From contig JAHCMI010000025.1 of assembly GCA_019192545.1 (NCBI GenBank), positions 1 to 64,000 on the forward strand: a stretch of DNA of 64,000 nucleotides, given 5' to 3'. Positions 8,593 to 16,837 of this stretch are shown here, in pieces. Within the stretch, counting starts at the first letter, position 1. Every line of letters begins with the position of its first letter. This DNA comes from Rivularia sp. MS3. Lineage in GTDB: Bacteria; Cyanobacteriota; Cyanobacteriia; Cyanobacteriales; Nostocaceae. The position numbers and the translations under genes were made by a program. Under the pieces are notes generated by a model. The model worked only from the letters and a program-made list of their open reading frames with translations. It searched no databases and was not told the DNA's origin.

Positions 8593-8862
8593 TCAAAATC
8601 CACCAAAATCACTACCACCACAGTCACCACCATAGCTGCTTCCACCATCGTAACTACCGCAATCGGAACCGTAAGAACTTCCCGAATCGGAATAGTTAGA
8701 ATTTCCATAATCGGAACCGTAATCGTTACCGGAATAAATATAGTTGTTGAGACCGTCGCTAGAAGAATTATGATGAGAACTATTTCTTCTACTGGAATTG
8801 TTTGATGGCAATAGAACCATTACTATTAAGCCAATGAATACTAAGGCGATAATTATTTCCAT
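8593..8862 (-). CDS. Small membrane protein with Ser/Gly/Tyr/Asp-rich tail
   Basis: The 89-residue protein has an N-terminal membrane helix (MEIIIALVFIGLIVMVLL, residues 1-18). A low-complexity tail of Ser, Asn, Gly, Tyr and Asp follows, with three cysteines in DCGS, GDCGGSD contexts and an ending of SDFGGF. No enzyme domain is present. The tail resembles the SSDFGGGSSDGGG end of the TPM protein downstream, and both genes have the same duplicated upstream block, so it may be a remnant or reduced paralogue of that gene. Function is unknown. Confidence 0.6.
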   Translation of the reverse strand: MEIIIALVFIGLIVMVLLPSNNSSRRNSSHHNSSSDGLNNYIYSGNDYGSDYGNSNYSDSGSSYGSDCGSYDGGSSYGGDCGGSDFGGF

Positions 8863-9012
8863 AATCGTTGTTTAGACTCTTCCAAAAAAGCATCTATATA
8901 TATATCAGGTGATTTTGGACAAATTACGAAAATATTGGGTAACGGATAATTGGTATGGTAATTGTTTAGAAAGTTGACTTTATAATTCTTCTTCGCATTT
9001 ATTTAGCGTTGG

Positions 9013-9111
9013 TGATGTTGGGTTACGACACGATTAATAAATTCTCGCCACAAGCCTAATTTGTTTTTGTCCTTCGGACACGCTTCACTAACGTGTCTAA
9101 CCCAACCTACT
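9013..9111. repeat. Dispersed palindrome, family B (GTAGGTTGGGT)
   Basis: GATGTTGGGTTACGACACG and GTGTCTAACCCAACCTAC close the element, with a nested CCTTCGGACACGCTTC stem. The outer arms are nearly the same as those at 5222-5299. Confidence 0.7.
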
Positions 9112-9119
9112 AGCTAACT

Positions 9120-9275
9120 AATTTTATACATTTAGAGAGTAAGAATTTTGTTTTTAGTATATTTTTTGCAAAGCACGTCTAGAAAAGGTTTTTAGTCCAG
9201 CGATCGCCCTCATTAAATACCAAAAATATTAACCGTATAATTACAGCATTTATTTAATACATTCACTCTTTAACT
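9120..9275. repeat. Duplicated intergenic block, copy 2
   Basis: Partner of 8040-8175, with TTATACATTTAGAGA, TTTTTTGCAAA, CGTCTAGA, GCGATCGCCCT, CCGTATAATTACAG and ATTTATTTAATACATT in the same order and similar spacing. Confidence 0.7.
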
Positions 9276-9451
9276 CTTAACTACTCACTTCTAATTATTC
9301 TCCCATTCCCAATCCCCAATCCCCCATGCCCATATCGATTATTTATCTATACATAGAGAAATTACAATCAACGCCAATAACCGTAAAGTTGTAAAATTTT
9401 TGTTAAATAGAAAGCAGCATTTACAATTGATTCGTATATTAGGTTATCGGC

Positions 9452-11662
9452 ATGACTGCAACAACACCAAAGGCTACATCTGCTCCCAAGTTTTGCGAGG
9501 GTATTCAATATTTTGCGGAAGCTCTACCGGATTTTGATAAATACTGCAAGGAAAGCGCGATTTCTGTAGGTCAAACTTCTATTAGCGATACTCAAGATAC
9601 TGCGGCTATTTACCAAACTTTACTTTATGCCGATGCTTTACGCTATTTAACATTACAAATCACTGGAAGTAAAGCTTCTGGACACCCCGGTGGTTTTGCT
9701 TCTCAAGCGGAAGCTTATGCTGCTTTGGTAATGTTGGGACACAAAAATATTTTGACTGAAGTCGGACATCACGCTCCTGGTTTCTATAGTGCCATGTTTC
9801 TCGACCGTTCTTTAGAAGACATGGATATTACCACTGTGCAGCAGTTGCGGGAACGTTTTCGCGAAAAACATGGATTGCTCGGACACCTTTCGGGGATGAT
9901 TCCCGGTATTCTCGCACCTGCGGGACCTTTAGGTCAAGGTCAGCATTTTGCAATGGCTGCTGCTTATTTAAATCGCGATAAGTTATTCCCGTTTACCGTT
10001 GGTGATGGTGGTTTGGGGGAACCTTATATTATGAGTTCGATGGCTCATTTTAATACTGCTTTCCCCAAAATTACTAATTTCCTTCCCGTGTTGGTATGGA
10101 ATGGTTATTCTCAGGAACATCACAGTATGGTTTCTTTGAAAACCAACGATCAAATGGGAAATTACTGGATTGGTAACGGTTTTGAGGAAGTTGTTTTAGT
10201 TGACGCTAAAGACTTTGACGATAAGAATCAGCCGGGAGATTATGTAAATAGTACCGAATTTTCCTTTGAGAGAAGATTGCAGTTTACCAAAGCTGTATTG
10301 GAAGGAGTTGATAAAGCTGCGAAGTCAGCTTTGAGTGGAAAATTAACCGTATTTATCATTAAACAGCTTAAAGGTTCTGGGGTTCACGCTACAGGTTCTA
10401 AATCCCACAACCTTTATCCCAAAGATACTTTAGATGCGGCTCATATGGTGGAAGCATTGAAGAAACGCGCTCTACCCGTCGAAGCTTGGGAATTGGTACG
10501 GAACAATTGCGATCGCGCTGGTGGTGGACCGGCTGGAAAGACTGCTGTGACTGAGTTTGAGCGAAAATTACCTGAAATTGGCGAGTTACCTTTGCAGGAG
10601 TTTGCAGTCGGTGGAGAGAATAAAGTTGCTACTACCGCGATGGGTGTTTTAGTTGGTAAAGTCGGACAATCTGACAAGAATTTCTTAGTTACCAACGCTG
10701 ACGGAAACGCGGCATCTGGTATTGGTAATATCAACCAAGCTTTAAAAATTATTCACCCGACACAAGATGATATTTACAATCAAGCTCCCCAGGGGCAAGT
10801 TTACGAACCCTTGAGCGAAGACGCTTGTGCTGGATTAGCTGCCGGTTTATGCTTGATGGGCGGACGAAGTTTATGGTGTTCTTACGAATCCTTCGCCATC
10901 AACGGTTTACCAATTTGGCAAACTGTCACTCAAGCAATGGCAGAATTACGCCGCGCAACACCTTCGACAATTACCTTATTTACAGCAGGTGCATTAGAGC
11001 AAGGGCGTAACGGATGGACTCACCAACGCCCGGAAATCGAAGCTTACTTTGCTTCCATGATGCGTAACGGTAATATTTTCCCGTTATTCCCTTGCGATGC
11101 CAACAGCATTCAAGCTTGTTACGAATGGGCTTTAACCACCAAAAATAAAGGAATTGTCATCACCGCAAGCAAATCACCGTTACCAATACGCACTACTTTA
11201 GAACAAACCCGTCAAGCTTTGAAAGATGGTGCGATAACCTTGCACAACACTGATGGTAATAAAAAAGTAGTATTTGCAGTCATTGGCGATATGATGTTAA
11301 AGCCAGTCTTTGCAGCAGCCGAACATTTACAGAAAGAGGGAATTGGCGTAAGAATCGTTTCCGTAATTAACCCCCGTCGTTTATATCGTCCCGAAGATAC
11401 AGCATGGGATACCTGCTCCCAACCAGACGGAGATTTTATCGATGATGCCAAATTTGGTCAATTATTCGATGGAGATGCCTTAATCGGCGCAACAGGCGGC
11501 GCTCCAGCGATGTTAGAACCCATAATGCTGCGGAGTAACAGTAAGCGAGACACCCTAGCCTGGAGACGAGGAGAAACCACATCAAGCCCCGCTCAGCTAA
11601 TGGAATTTAACAACTTAACAGCAGAAACTTTGAAAAATAAAGCCATGAAGTTGGTTAAATAA
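9452..11662 (+). CDS. Phosphoketolase/transketolase-like ThDP enzyme
   Basis: The 736-residue cytoplasmic protein has the ThDP-enzyme layout: SGHPGG (about residue 76), GHLSGMIPGILAPAGPLGQG, and the ThDP/Mg motif GDGGLGEPYI... ending in LVWNGYS (about 184-220). The C-terminal half has EPLSEDACAGLAAGLCLMGGRSLWCSYESFAI and NGWTHQRPEIEAYFASMMRNGN, which follow the phosphoketolase rather than the transketolase pattern. Phosphoketolases split xylulose-5-P or fructose-6-P to acetyl-P. At 736 residues it is shorter than classical phosphoketolases (about 790-820) and the motifs are divergent, as in the second, poorly characterised cyanobacterial type (as I recall, Synechocystis sll0529). The activity is therefore inferred. 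It is monocistronic; a palindromic repeat follows the stop codon. Confidence 0.7.
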   Translation: MTATTPKATSAPKFCEGIQYFAEALPDFDKYCKESAISVGQTSISDTQDTAAIYQTLLYADALRYLTLQITGSKASGHPGGFASQAEAYAALVMLGHKNILTEVGHHAPGFYSAMFLDRSLEDMDITTVQQLRERFREKHGLLGHLSGMIPGILAPAGPLGQGQHFAMAAAYLNRDKLFPFTVGDGGLGEPYIMSSMAHFNTAFPKITNFLPVLVWNGYSQEHHSMVSLKTNDQMGNYWIGNGFEEVVLVDAKDFDDKNQPGDYVNSTEFSFERRLQFTKAVLEGVDKAAKSALSGKLTVFIIKQLKGSGVHATGSKSHNLYPKDTLDAAHMVEALKKRALPVEAWELVRNNCDRAGGGPAGKTAVTEFERKLPEIGELPLQEFAVGGENKVATTAMGVLVGKVGQSDKNFLVTNADGNAASGIGNINQALKIIHPTQDDIYNQAPQGQVYEPLSEDACAGLAAGLCLMGGRSLWCSYESFAINGLPIWQTVTQAMAELRRATPSTITLFTAGALEQGRNGWTHQRPEIEAYFASMMRNGNIFPLFPCDANSIQACYEWALTTKNKGIVITASKSPLPIRTTLEQTRQALKDGAITLHNTDGNKKVVFAVIGDMMLKPVFAAAEHLQKEGIGVRIVSVINPRRLYRPEDTAWDTCSQPDGDFIDDAKFGQLFDGDALIGATGGAPAMLEPIMLRSNSKRDTLAWRRGETTSSPAQLMEFNNLTAETLKNKAMKLVK

Positions 11663-11666
11663 AACT

Positions 11667-11724
11667 CGTTCGTAGTTGCGCTTCAGCGCTCAATATAATT
11701 GGTGCTAAAGCACAACTACGAACA
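11667..11724. repeat. Dispersed palindrome, family C (GTTCGTAGTTGCGC)
   Basis: GTTCGTAGTTGCGCTTCAGC and GGTGCTAAAGCACAACTACG form a long imperfect hairpin directly after the phosphoketolase-like gene, where it may also act as a transcription terminator. Other copies are at 25890-25942 and 34499-34557. Confidence 0.8.
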
Positions 11725-11768
11725 AAGTATTTATTTTAAATATGAATTAATAAAATAAAAAATATTTT

Positions 11769-12788
11769 ATGACCGACGAGTTGGGTGGAAGTAATTACGG
11801 GAAACTATTAATTGAAATCAAGCAACGCATTCGCACAGCACAGTATGAAGCGTTAAAAGTTGTAAATAAAGAATTAATTACTTTGTATTGGGATATTGGT
11901 AAGTTAATTATTACTCGCCAACAGGGTGAAACTTGGGGGAAATCTGTAGTAAAAAATCTTTCTTGTGACTTACAAGCTGAGTTTCCAGGTATACAAGGTT
12001 TTTCAACTGCTAATCTTTGGCGAATGAAACTTTTTTATGAGACTTATGCTGATGATGAAAAACTCGCACCAATGGCGCGAGAAATTGGCTGGACTCACAA
12101 TTTAGTAATTATAGAGAAGTGTAAAGATAGCTTAGAAAGAGAATTTTATATTCGTTCAACTAAAAAATTTGGCTGGACAAAAAATGTTTTGATTCACCAA
12201 ATTGAAAATCAAAGTTATGAAAAAATTTTATTAAATCAAACTAATTTTGATAAAACTGTTTCAGAGAATATAAAAAAACAAGCAAAACTGGCTATCAAGG
12301 ATGAATATACTTTTGATTTTCTAGAATTAGCTGACGAGCATAGCGAAAGACAGTTAGAGCAAGCTATTTTAGCAAGAGTCGAACCCTTTTTACAGGAGAT
12401 GGGTGGAATGTTTGCTTTTGTAGGCAGTCAGTATCGTTTAGAAGTTGGTGACGAAGAATATTTTATTGATATTTTGCTGTACCATCGACTTTTAAAATGC
12501 TTAGTAGCAATAGATTTGAAAATTGGTAAATTTTTACCTGAATATGTTGGTAAAATGCAGTTTTATTTGGCTGCTTTAGATAACAAGGTAAGATTACCAG
12601 AAGAAAATTACTCTATTGGAATTATCTTGTGTAAATCCAAAAATAAAACCATAGTTGAATATGCTTTGAAAGAATCAAATAAACCGATTGGTGTCGCAAC
12701 TTATCAAATTGTTTCTACATTACCTCAAGAACTAAAAAATCAGCTTCCAGCACCGGAGCAGGTAGCGAAATTACTAGAAGGATTATAA
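11769..12788 (+). CDS. YhcG/DUF1016-family PDDEXK nuclease
   Basis: The 339-residue protein matches the YhcG layout. An N-terminal helical domain (residues 1-160) carries LYWDIGKLIITRQQ, GWGK-like GETWGKSVVKNLS, FSTANLWRMKLFYETY and IGWTHNLVIIEKCKD. The C-terminal PDDEXK-like domain carries FAFVGSQYRLEVGDEEYFIDILLYHRLLKCLVAIDLKIGKFLPEYVGKMQFYLAALD. The D and DLK residues of FIDILLYHRLL...AIDLKIGKF form the nuclease core. Such proteins occur in restriction and other mobile or defence contexts; the target is not known. It stands alone between a palindromic repeat and an RTX gene, with no methylase nearby. ATG at 11769 is the first in frame. Confidence 0.85.
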   Translation: MTDELGGSNYGKLLIEIKQRIRTAQYEALKVVNKELITLYWDIGKLIITRQQGETWGKSVVKNLSCDLQAEFPGIQGFSTANLWRMKLFYETYADDEKLAPMAREIGWTHNLVIIEKCKDSLEREFYIRSTKKFGWTKNVLIHQIENQSYEKILLNQTNFDKTVSENIKKQAKLAIKDEYTFDFLELADEHSERQLEQAILARVEPFLQEMGGMFAFVGSQYRLEVGDEEYFIDILLYHRLLKCLVAIDLKIGKFLPEYVGKMQFYLAALDNKVRLPEENYSIGIILCKSKNKTIVEYALKESNKPIGVATYQIVSTLPQELKNQLPAPEQVAKLLEGL

Positions 12789-12982
12789 AAGTTTTGTTAG
12801 GGCATGGAAACGCGAATACTTGTAGCAAAGCTCAAGCAGGGTAAAGAATTCAACATTGACTTTAAATGATAATTTCCAAATGCTAGCAAATCAAAATTTG
12901 AGAGCATTTTCAGTCATTGCTCGCAAGTTGCTGATGTCTATAATTTCAGCTTAACTTTGCGAGCTTTTGATTTATTACAAAA

Positions 12983-14098
12983 TTACAAAATGACATCCCT
13001 CTCAATAGCAAAATCGTTCCCGGCTCCAAATTGAACTATTAGCTGATTTTGGAAAAATAATTGATTGTTTTGATAAGTCAAATCCTCAATCTTGGCGCTA
13101 AAACCAAAGCTGAGTTTGTCGCCTTGGAAGAATTGGAAGTCTGTAATAGTATCAAAACCTTCAACAATAAATAAGTCTGCACCTCTGTTACCACTTAAAA
13201 TGTCGTTGCCAGAACCACCAGATAAAGTATCTTCTGATACACCGCCACGAAGACTATCGTTTCCAGCATCGCCGTACATAATGTTTGACTGGAAAGTGCT
13301 ACCAATTAAAGTGTCATTACCAGCACCGCCGCGTAAGGTATCTATTCCCCTACTACCACCACCACCAAACAGATTGTCATTCCCTGCACCACCTGATAAG
13401 CTATCGTTACCCAAGCCGCCGTCTAAAGTATCATTACCGTTGCCACCTGATAAACTATCATTTCCATCATCACCAAATAAGTTATCGTTACCACCGTTAC
13501 CAGAAAGAGTGTCTTGCCCTGCACCACCGCGCAAAGTATCTCTACCGTTTCCACCAGACAGATTATCGTTACCGTTGCCACCTAATAAACTATCGTTTCC
13601 AGCATTGCCAAATAATCTATCATCACCAGCATTACCCGCAAGAGTGTCTCTACCGTTACCACCACGTAAAGTATCTCTACCGTTACCACCAGATAGATTA
13701 TCGTCGCCGTTGCCACCTAAAAGACTATCATTTCCTGCATCACCAGATAGGTTATCGATGCCAGCATTACCCGCAAGAGTATCTTGCCCTGCACCACCTC
13801 GTAGAGTATCTTTACCATTACCACCAGACAGATTATCGTTACCTATAGAACCTACAAGAGTATCCTTTCCCGCACCACCACGTAAAGTATCGTTACCGGA
13901 GCCACCATCGAGACTGTCATTTCCTTTGCCACCGAAAAGATTATCCCTATTTTCGTTACCAAATAAACTGTCGTTGCCAGCGTTTCCCAGCAATGTATCA
14001 TTACCCCTTAAACCAATAACCGTATCGTTCCCTGCTAAAGCGTTAATAAAATCAGCAGAATTAGTTCCTACAAGGAAATCGTTATTATTAGTAGCCAT
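12983..14098 (-). CDS. RTX (haemolysin-type) calcium-binding repeat protein
   Basis: The 371-residue protein is almost entirely GGxGxDxLx nonapeptide repeats (about residues 15-320, such as GGNGNDTLDGGLGNDSL), which form calcium-filled beta-rolls. The C-terminal 50 residues (ADLFIVEGFDTITDFQFFQGDKLSFGF...) are the M10/RTX-like cap that also acts in type I secretion. No catalytic domain is present. The start at 14098 (MATNNNDFLVG) is chosen because GGAGT lies 7 bases upstream; the upstream extension of 19 residues has no such site. It is probably secreted or surface-bound. Confidence 0.85.
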   Translation of the reverse strand: MATNNNDFLVGTNSADFINALAGNDTVIGLRGNDTLLGNAGNDSLFGNENRDNLFGGKGNDSLDGGSGNDTLRGGAGKDTLVGSIGNDNLSGGNGKDTLRGGAGQDTLAGNAGIDNLSGDAGNDSLLGGNGDDNLSGGNGRDTLRGGNGRDTLAGNAGDDRLFGNAGNDSLLGGNGNDNLSGGNGRDTLRGGAGQDTLSGNGGNDNLFGDDGNDSLSGGNGNDTLDGGLGNDSLSGGAGNDNLFGGGGSRGIDTLRGGAGNDTLIGSTFQSNIMYGDAGNDSLRGGVSEDTLSGGSGNDILSGNRGADLFIVEGFDTITDFQFFQGDKLSFGFSAKIEDLTYQNNQLFFQNQLIVQFGAGNDFAIERDVIL

Positions 14099-14155
14099 AT
14101 AAAGACTCCTTTTTATTAATAGTTGTTCGGACAAAAAATCAGCTTTTGCTTGCAA

Positions 14156-14822
14156 CCTTTTGATTACTACTATTATGAATTTAAATTTTTATTCGAGAAT
14201 AAAATTTGCTGAGTATCGATATTATTTGTTACAGGAAAGTAAATTTTTGCTACCTGTGATTAGATTAACTAATATGCAAATCATCAAATACAATCTTAGC
14301 TTGACCAATTTGTACAATAGCTGAATATGAATTTCAACCGCTATTTTCTTAAATAAGCTATTCTTCTGTTTTACTAACAAAAATACATCTATAGGAATCC
14401 GATTTGGATATTGTTAGCGCAGCGTGTCCGACAGGACATAAAAAATTAGGTATTTGTAGGGTGCGTTACGACGACAGTAAGGCCGCACCGAAACTCTTGT
14501 ATGATGGTGCGTTGCGCTGCGCGACAACACAACGGCAGTATTGGGGGAGGAAAATCCACACCCGGACACTTGCTCGTACTGCGGGAACCTCCGCAACGCA
14601 GTGTCCTCCCAATCTGCCTCCCCTACGTATGTTATGCCTTTCAGGCACGCTTCGCTAACAAAAATCAATTAGGATTCCTATACCTACAAAATAATGTTAA
14701 AAACAATTAAGTAGACCAATCAAAATTTATTAACACAAATTATATGAAGAAGGCAAACAATTAGAATCACAAAATAACCTTACCCAGATTTTAAGTTTAG
14801 GTAAGCAAAAATTCAAAACCTA
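14156..14822. other. Spacer holding a MITE-like element
   Basis: AT-rich flanks surround a 293 bp, distinctly more GC-rich repeat element at 14390-14682. The ORFs there in both directions are made of palindromic repeat sequence and are not considered genes. Confidence 0.6.
14390..14682. mobile_element. MITE-like non-autonomous element with TIRs
   Basis: The ends are inverted copies: TATAGGAATCC at 14390-14400 and GGATTCCTATA at 14672-14682. Imperfect complementarity continues inward for about 50 bp (TTGTTAGCGCAGCGTGTCC against TTGTTAGCGAAGCGTGCC). A flanking TA on each side would fit the target site of IS630/Tc1-like elements. The interior holds GTAGGGTGCGTTA and GCGGAACC-type palindromes, also seen near 48720 and 21180, and no transposase. 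The boundaries are by eye. Confidence 0.65.
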
Positions 14823-15545
14823 TTATTCTTCGGTAGTTGATTCAGTTGCTTTAGAAGAATAAAGTTTTTCTATTCTTTCTAATTCTAATTCGTTTAAATA
14901 ATCTACAGTCCAATTCGCTTGACGCTGTAACATGTGGAACGGGTATGTATTCGCAACTCCTACTACTTTCATTCCTGCTGCTTTTGCTGCTTGAATACCG
15001 CATAACGTATCTTCAACTGCCAAACACTCGCTTGCTTGCAGATTTAATTCTGGATGCTCTTGACTCAAACGTTTGACTGCAAGTAAATAACCGTTGGGTT
15101 TCGGTTTGCTGGTAGTAATGTCGTCGGCTGTAACTATAATCTGAAAATATTTAGCTAATTCGGCTCTTTCGAGAACTAAATCAATTTCTTGACGAATCGC
15201 ACCGCTAACTATTGCTAATTTTAAATTACTCGAACGCAATTTAAATATTAAATCGTTTAAACCGGGGTATAAAGGCAGTTTTTCCAAAGTTTCTATTTGC
15301 TTGACGTAACTTTGAGCTTTTTTTTGCTGTAATTTGGTTAAATATTCTTCTCCAGCAACTCTTCCCCGACTTGCTAACAAATCTCGCAAACAAGCTCTGT
15401 CGCTACGCCCCAAGCATCTTTTCTGATACTCACCCCGTTTGAGTACCAGATTTTCTTCGAGCAAAATTTCTTCAATCAATTGCTGATGAATTGGCTCATC
15501 GTTGATGATTACGCCATTAAAATCAAAAATAACTGCCTTTATCAT
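14823..15545 (-). CDS. HAD-superfamily hydrolase, beta-phosphoglucomutase-like
   Basis: The 240-residue protein has HAD motif I as DFNGVI (residues 8-13), a four-helix cap (about 20-90), motif II in LAIVSGAIRQEI, motif III lysine in TTSKPKPNGYL and motif IV VEDTLCGIQAAKAAGM. The order and length fit the CbbY/beta-phosphoglucomutase group that acts on sugar phosphates. Motif I has Asn in place of the second Asp (DxN), the residue that acts as general acid/base, so either the reaction or its rate should differ from the classic family. It is co-directional with the methyltransferase gene 8 bases upstream, forming a two-gene operon. Confidence 0.8.
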   Translation of the reverse strand: MIKAVIFDFNGVIINDEPIHQQLIEEILLEENLVLKRGEYQKRCLGRSDRACLRDLLASRGRVAGEEYLTKLQQKKAQSYVKQIETLEKLPLYPGLNDLIFKLRSSNLKLAIVSGAIRQEIDLVLERAELAKYFQIIVTADDITTSKPKPNGYLLAVKRLSQEHPELNLQASECLAVEDTLCGIQAAKAAGMKVVGVANTYPFHMLQRQANWTVDYLNELELERIEKLYSSKATESTTEE

Positions 15546-15553
15546 GCTATTCG

Positions 15554-16450
15554 CTACGCTGGAGACGGAAAACCAAAGCTATCATCTAATGTACTATTAG
15601 ATAGCTTAGGAGTATAGCGGTGAATATTATTGGCAATGGTTGTATCTTCATCGGAAATCGGTTTGATACCGCTACTTACCTGATTTACCAACCATACATC
15701 TTCGGTTCGTATTGCAGCAAATCCCGCACTACCCATATTTGCATCGGTACTATCGGCTGCATACTCCTGTATATAAGGTTCCTCGAAAATATTATTCAGC
15801 CATTCTAATTGACGTAAAGTCTTCTGATTGCCATCTTGTATTAAAACTTGTCCTCCAGGTACCAACAACCGAAAACATTCGTGCAAAATTTTTTGAGCTA
15901 CACTGCTTGGAGTTTCATGGAACAATAAACAAGCTGTAACTAAATCAAACGAAGCATCTGCAAAAGATGTATTTTCGGCATTTCCCTGTTGCCATTCGAT
16001 ATTTAAACCAGCATCCCGAGATTTATGGAAACTTCTAAGCAACATATAAGGAGATAAATCCAATCCAATCACTTCCGCATCCGGGAAAGCCTGCTTTAAC
16101 ATAATAGTTGTCGAACCCGTACCGCAACCTAAATCAAGAATGCGTCTTGGTTTCACCTTTACCGCATCAATTAAAGCTTGACGCATCCAAGTTTCATTCG
16201 GCGGTAAAAGATATTGAGTGACTGCATCGTAACTCACCGCAGCACCAGGATTCAAATATCCTTTTTCTACTCCATGAAAATTTTGCGAACTGTAGTATGC
16301 AGGAATCTCAACATCATCCTTTCGGAAGCGATCGCTTTCTTGTTCCCAGTCTACACTTTCGGAATAACGTCGTAACTCTTCTCCATTAATCAACAGCCCA
16401 AACACCGGAGATAAAAAACGTTCCCAGATTGTATTTTCTCGAACTGCCAT
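15554..16450 (-). CDS. Class I SAM-dependent methyltransferase
   Basis: The 298-residue protein has a Rossmann methyltransferase core: motif I ILDLGCGTGSTTIM (about residues 106-119), the acidic VIGLDLSPYML loop, FDLVTACLLFHETPS and LVPGGQVLIQDGNQ. An N-terminal extension of about 90 residues (WERFLSPVFGLLINGEELRRY) is typical of cyanobacterial members of unknown substrate. It is the first gene of a pair with the HAD hydrolase. The substrate cannot be told from sequence. Confidence 0.8.
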   Translation of the reverse strand: MAVRENTIWERFLSPVFGLLINGEELRRYSESVDWEQESDRFRKDDVEIPAYYSSQNFHGVEKGYLNPGAAVSYDAVTQYLLPPNETWMRQALIDAVKVKPRRILDLGCGTGSTTIMLKQAFPDAEVIGLDLSPYMLLRSFHKSRDAGLNIEWQQGNAENTSFADASFDLVTACLLFHETPSSVAQKILHECFRLLVPGGQVLIQDGNQKTLRQLEWLNNIFEEPYIQEYAADSTDANMGSAGFAAIRTEDVWLVNQVSSGIKPISDEDTTIANNIHRYTPKLSNSTLDDSFGFPSPA

Positions 16451-16837
16451 TCCTATAGTTCCTTAATTATTCGACTAAAAATATAAGTATTTTCTTAATA
16501 AAATTTTAATGTATATTTGATATTTTTGTGTATTTGTATCAAATCCATTTGTATCGGAATGATTAAATTTCCTCTTCTTCCCTCTTCCTCTGTGTTCTCC
16601 GCGTCTCTGCGGTTTTTTTATCCTAATATTACATTTTTAGACAAGATATTTGACATTTTCACAGCCTGTACTACAATGTAATACGCAAGCTAATAATTAA
16701 GGTATGGTTTGCCGCTAATCATAACCAAGCTATTATTCATTTAACTATTATTCTGAAAACTATTGATGCTTAAATTTGAACAAAGAATATTTATCTCTAA
16801 AATACTCCGCAAAGCCTAAAAAATCTAAAATATAATT
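16451..16837. other. Divergent spacer with dispersed repeat
   Basis: It lies between the divergent methyltransferase and rtcB genes. It carries one CCGCGTCTCTGCGGTTTTTTTA unit (about 16598-16620), also found near 8305, 22175 and 39880. No other signal was assigned. Confidence 0.45.

Larger units (their letters stand above)
8863..9451. other. Divergent promoter region with repeats
   Basis: This spacer lies between the divergent small membrane gene and the phosphoketolase-like gene. It holds a family B palindrome (9013-9111) and the second copy of the duplicated block (9120-9275). Promoters for both directions should be here, but no box was assigned with confidence. Confidence 0.5.

Noticed and set aside
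11769-12788. YhcG-type nuclease as part of a restriction system
   Set aside because: There is no methylase or specificity subunit in the neighbourhood, and the gene is flanked by a palindrome and an RTX gene.
12803-12868. 21-codon frame METRILVAKLKQGKEFNIDFK after the YhcG gene
   Set aside because: Too short, and no ribosome site was seen.
13285-13848. A Tyr/His-rich + frame inside the same RTX gene
   Set aside because: Same cause: repeat-driven open frame with no known pattern.
13092-14102. A 336-codon open frame on + across the RTX gene, rich in Pro, Leu and Ser
   Set aside because: It is the antisense of the regular RTX repeats; periodic DNA keeps several frames open. The minus-strand frame has the family motif and a ribosome site.
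14404-14710. Four overlapping short frames on both strands
   Set aside because: They fall within the MITE-like element and are translations of palindromes.
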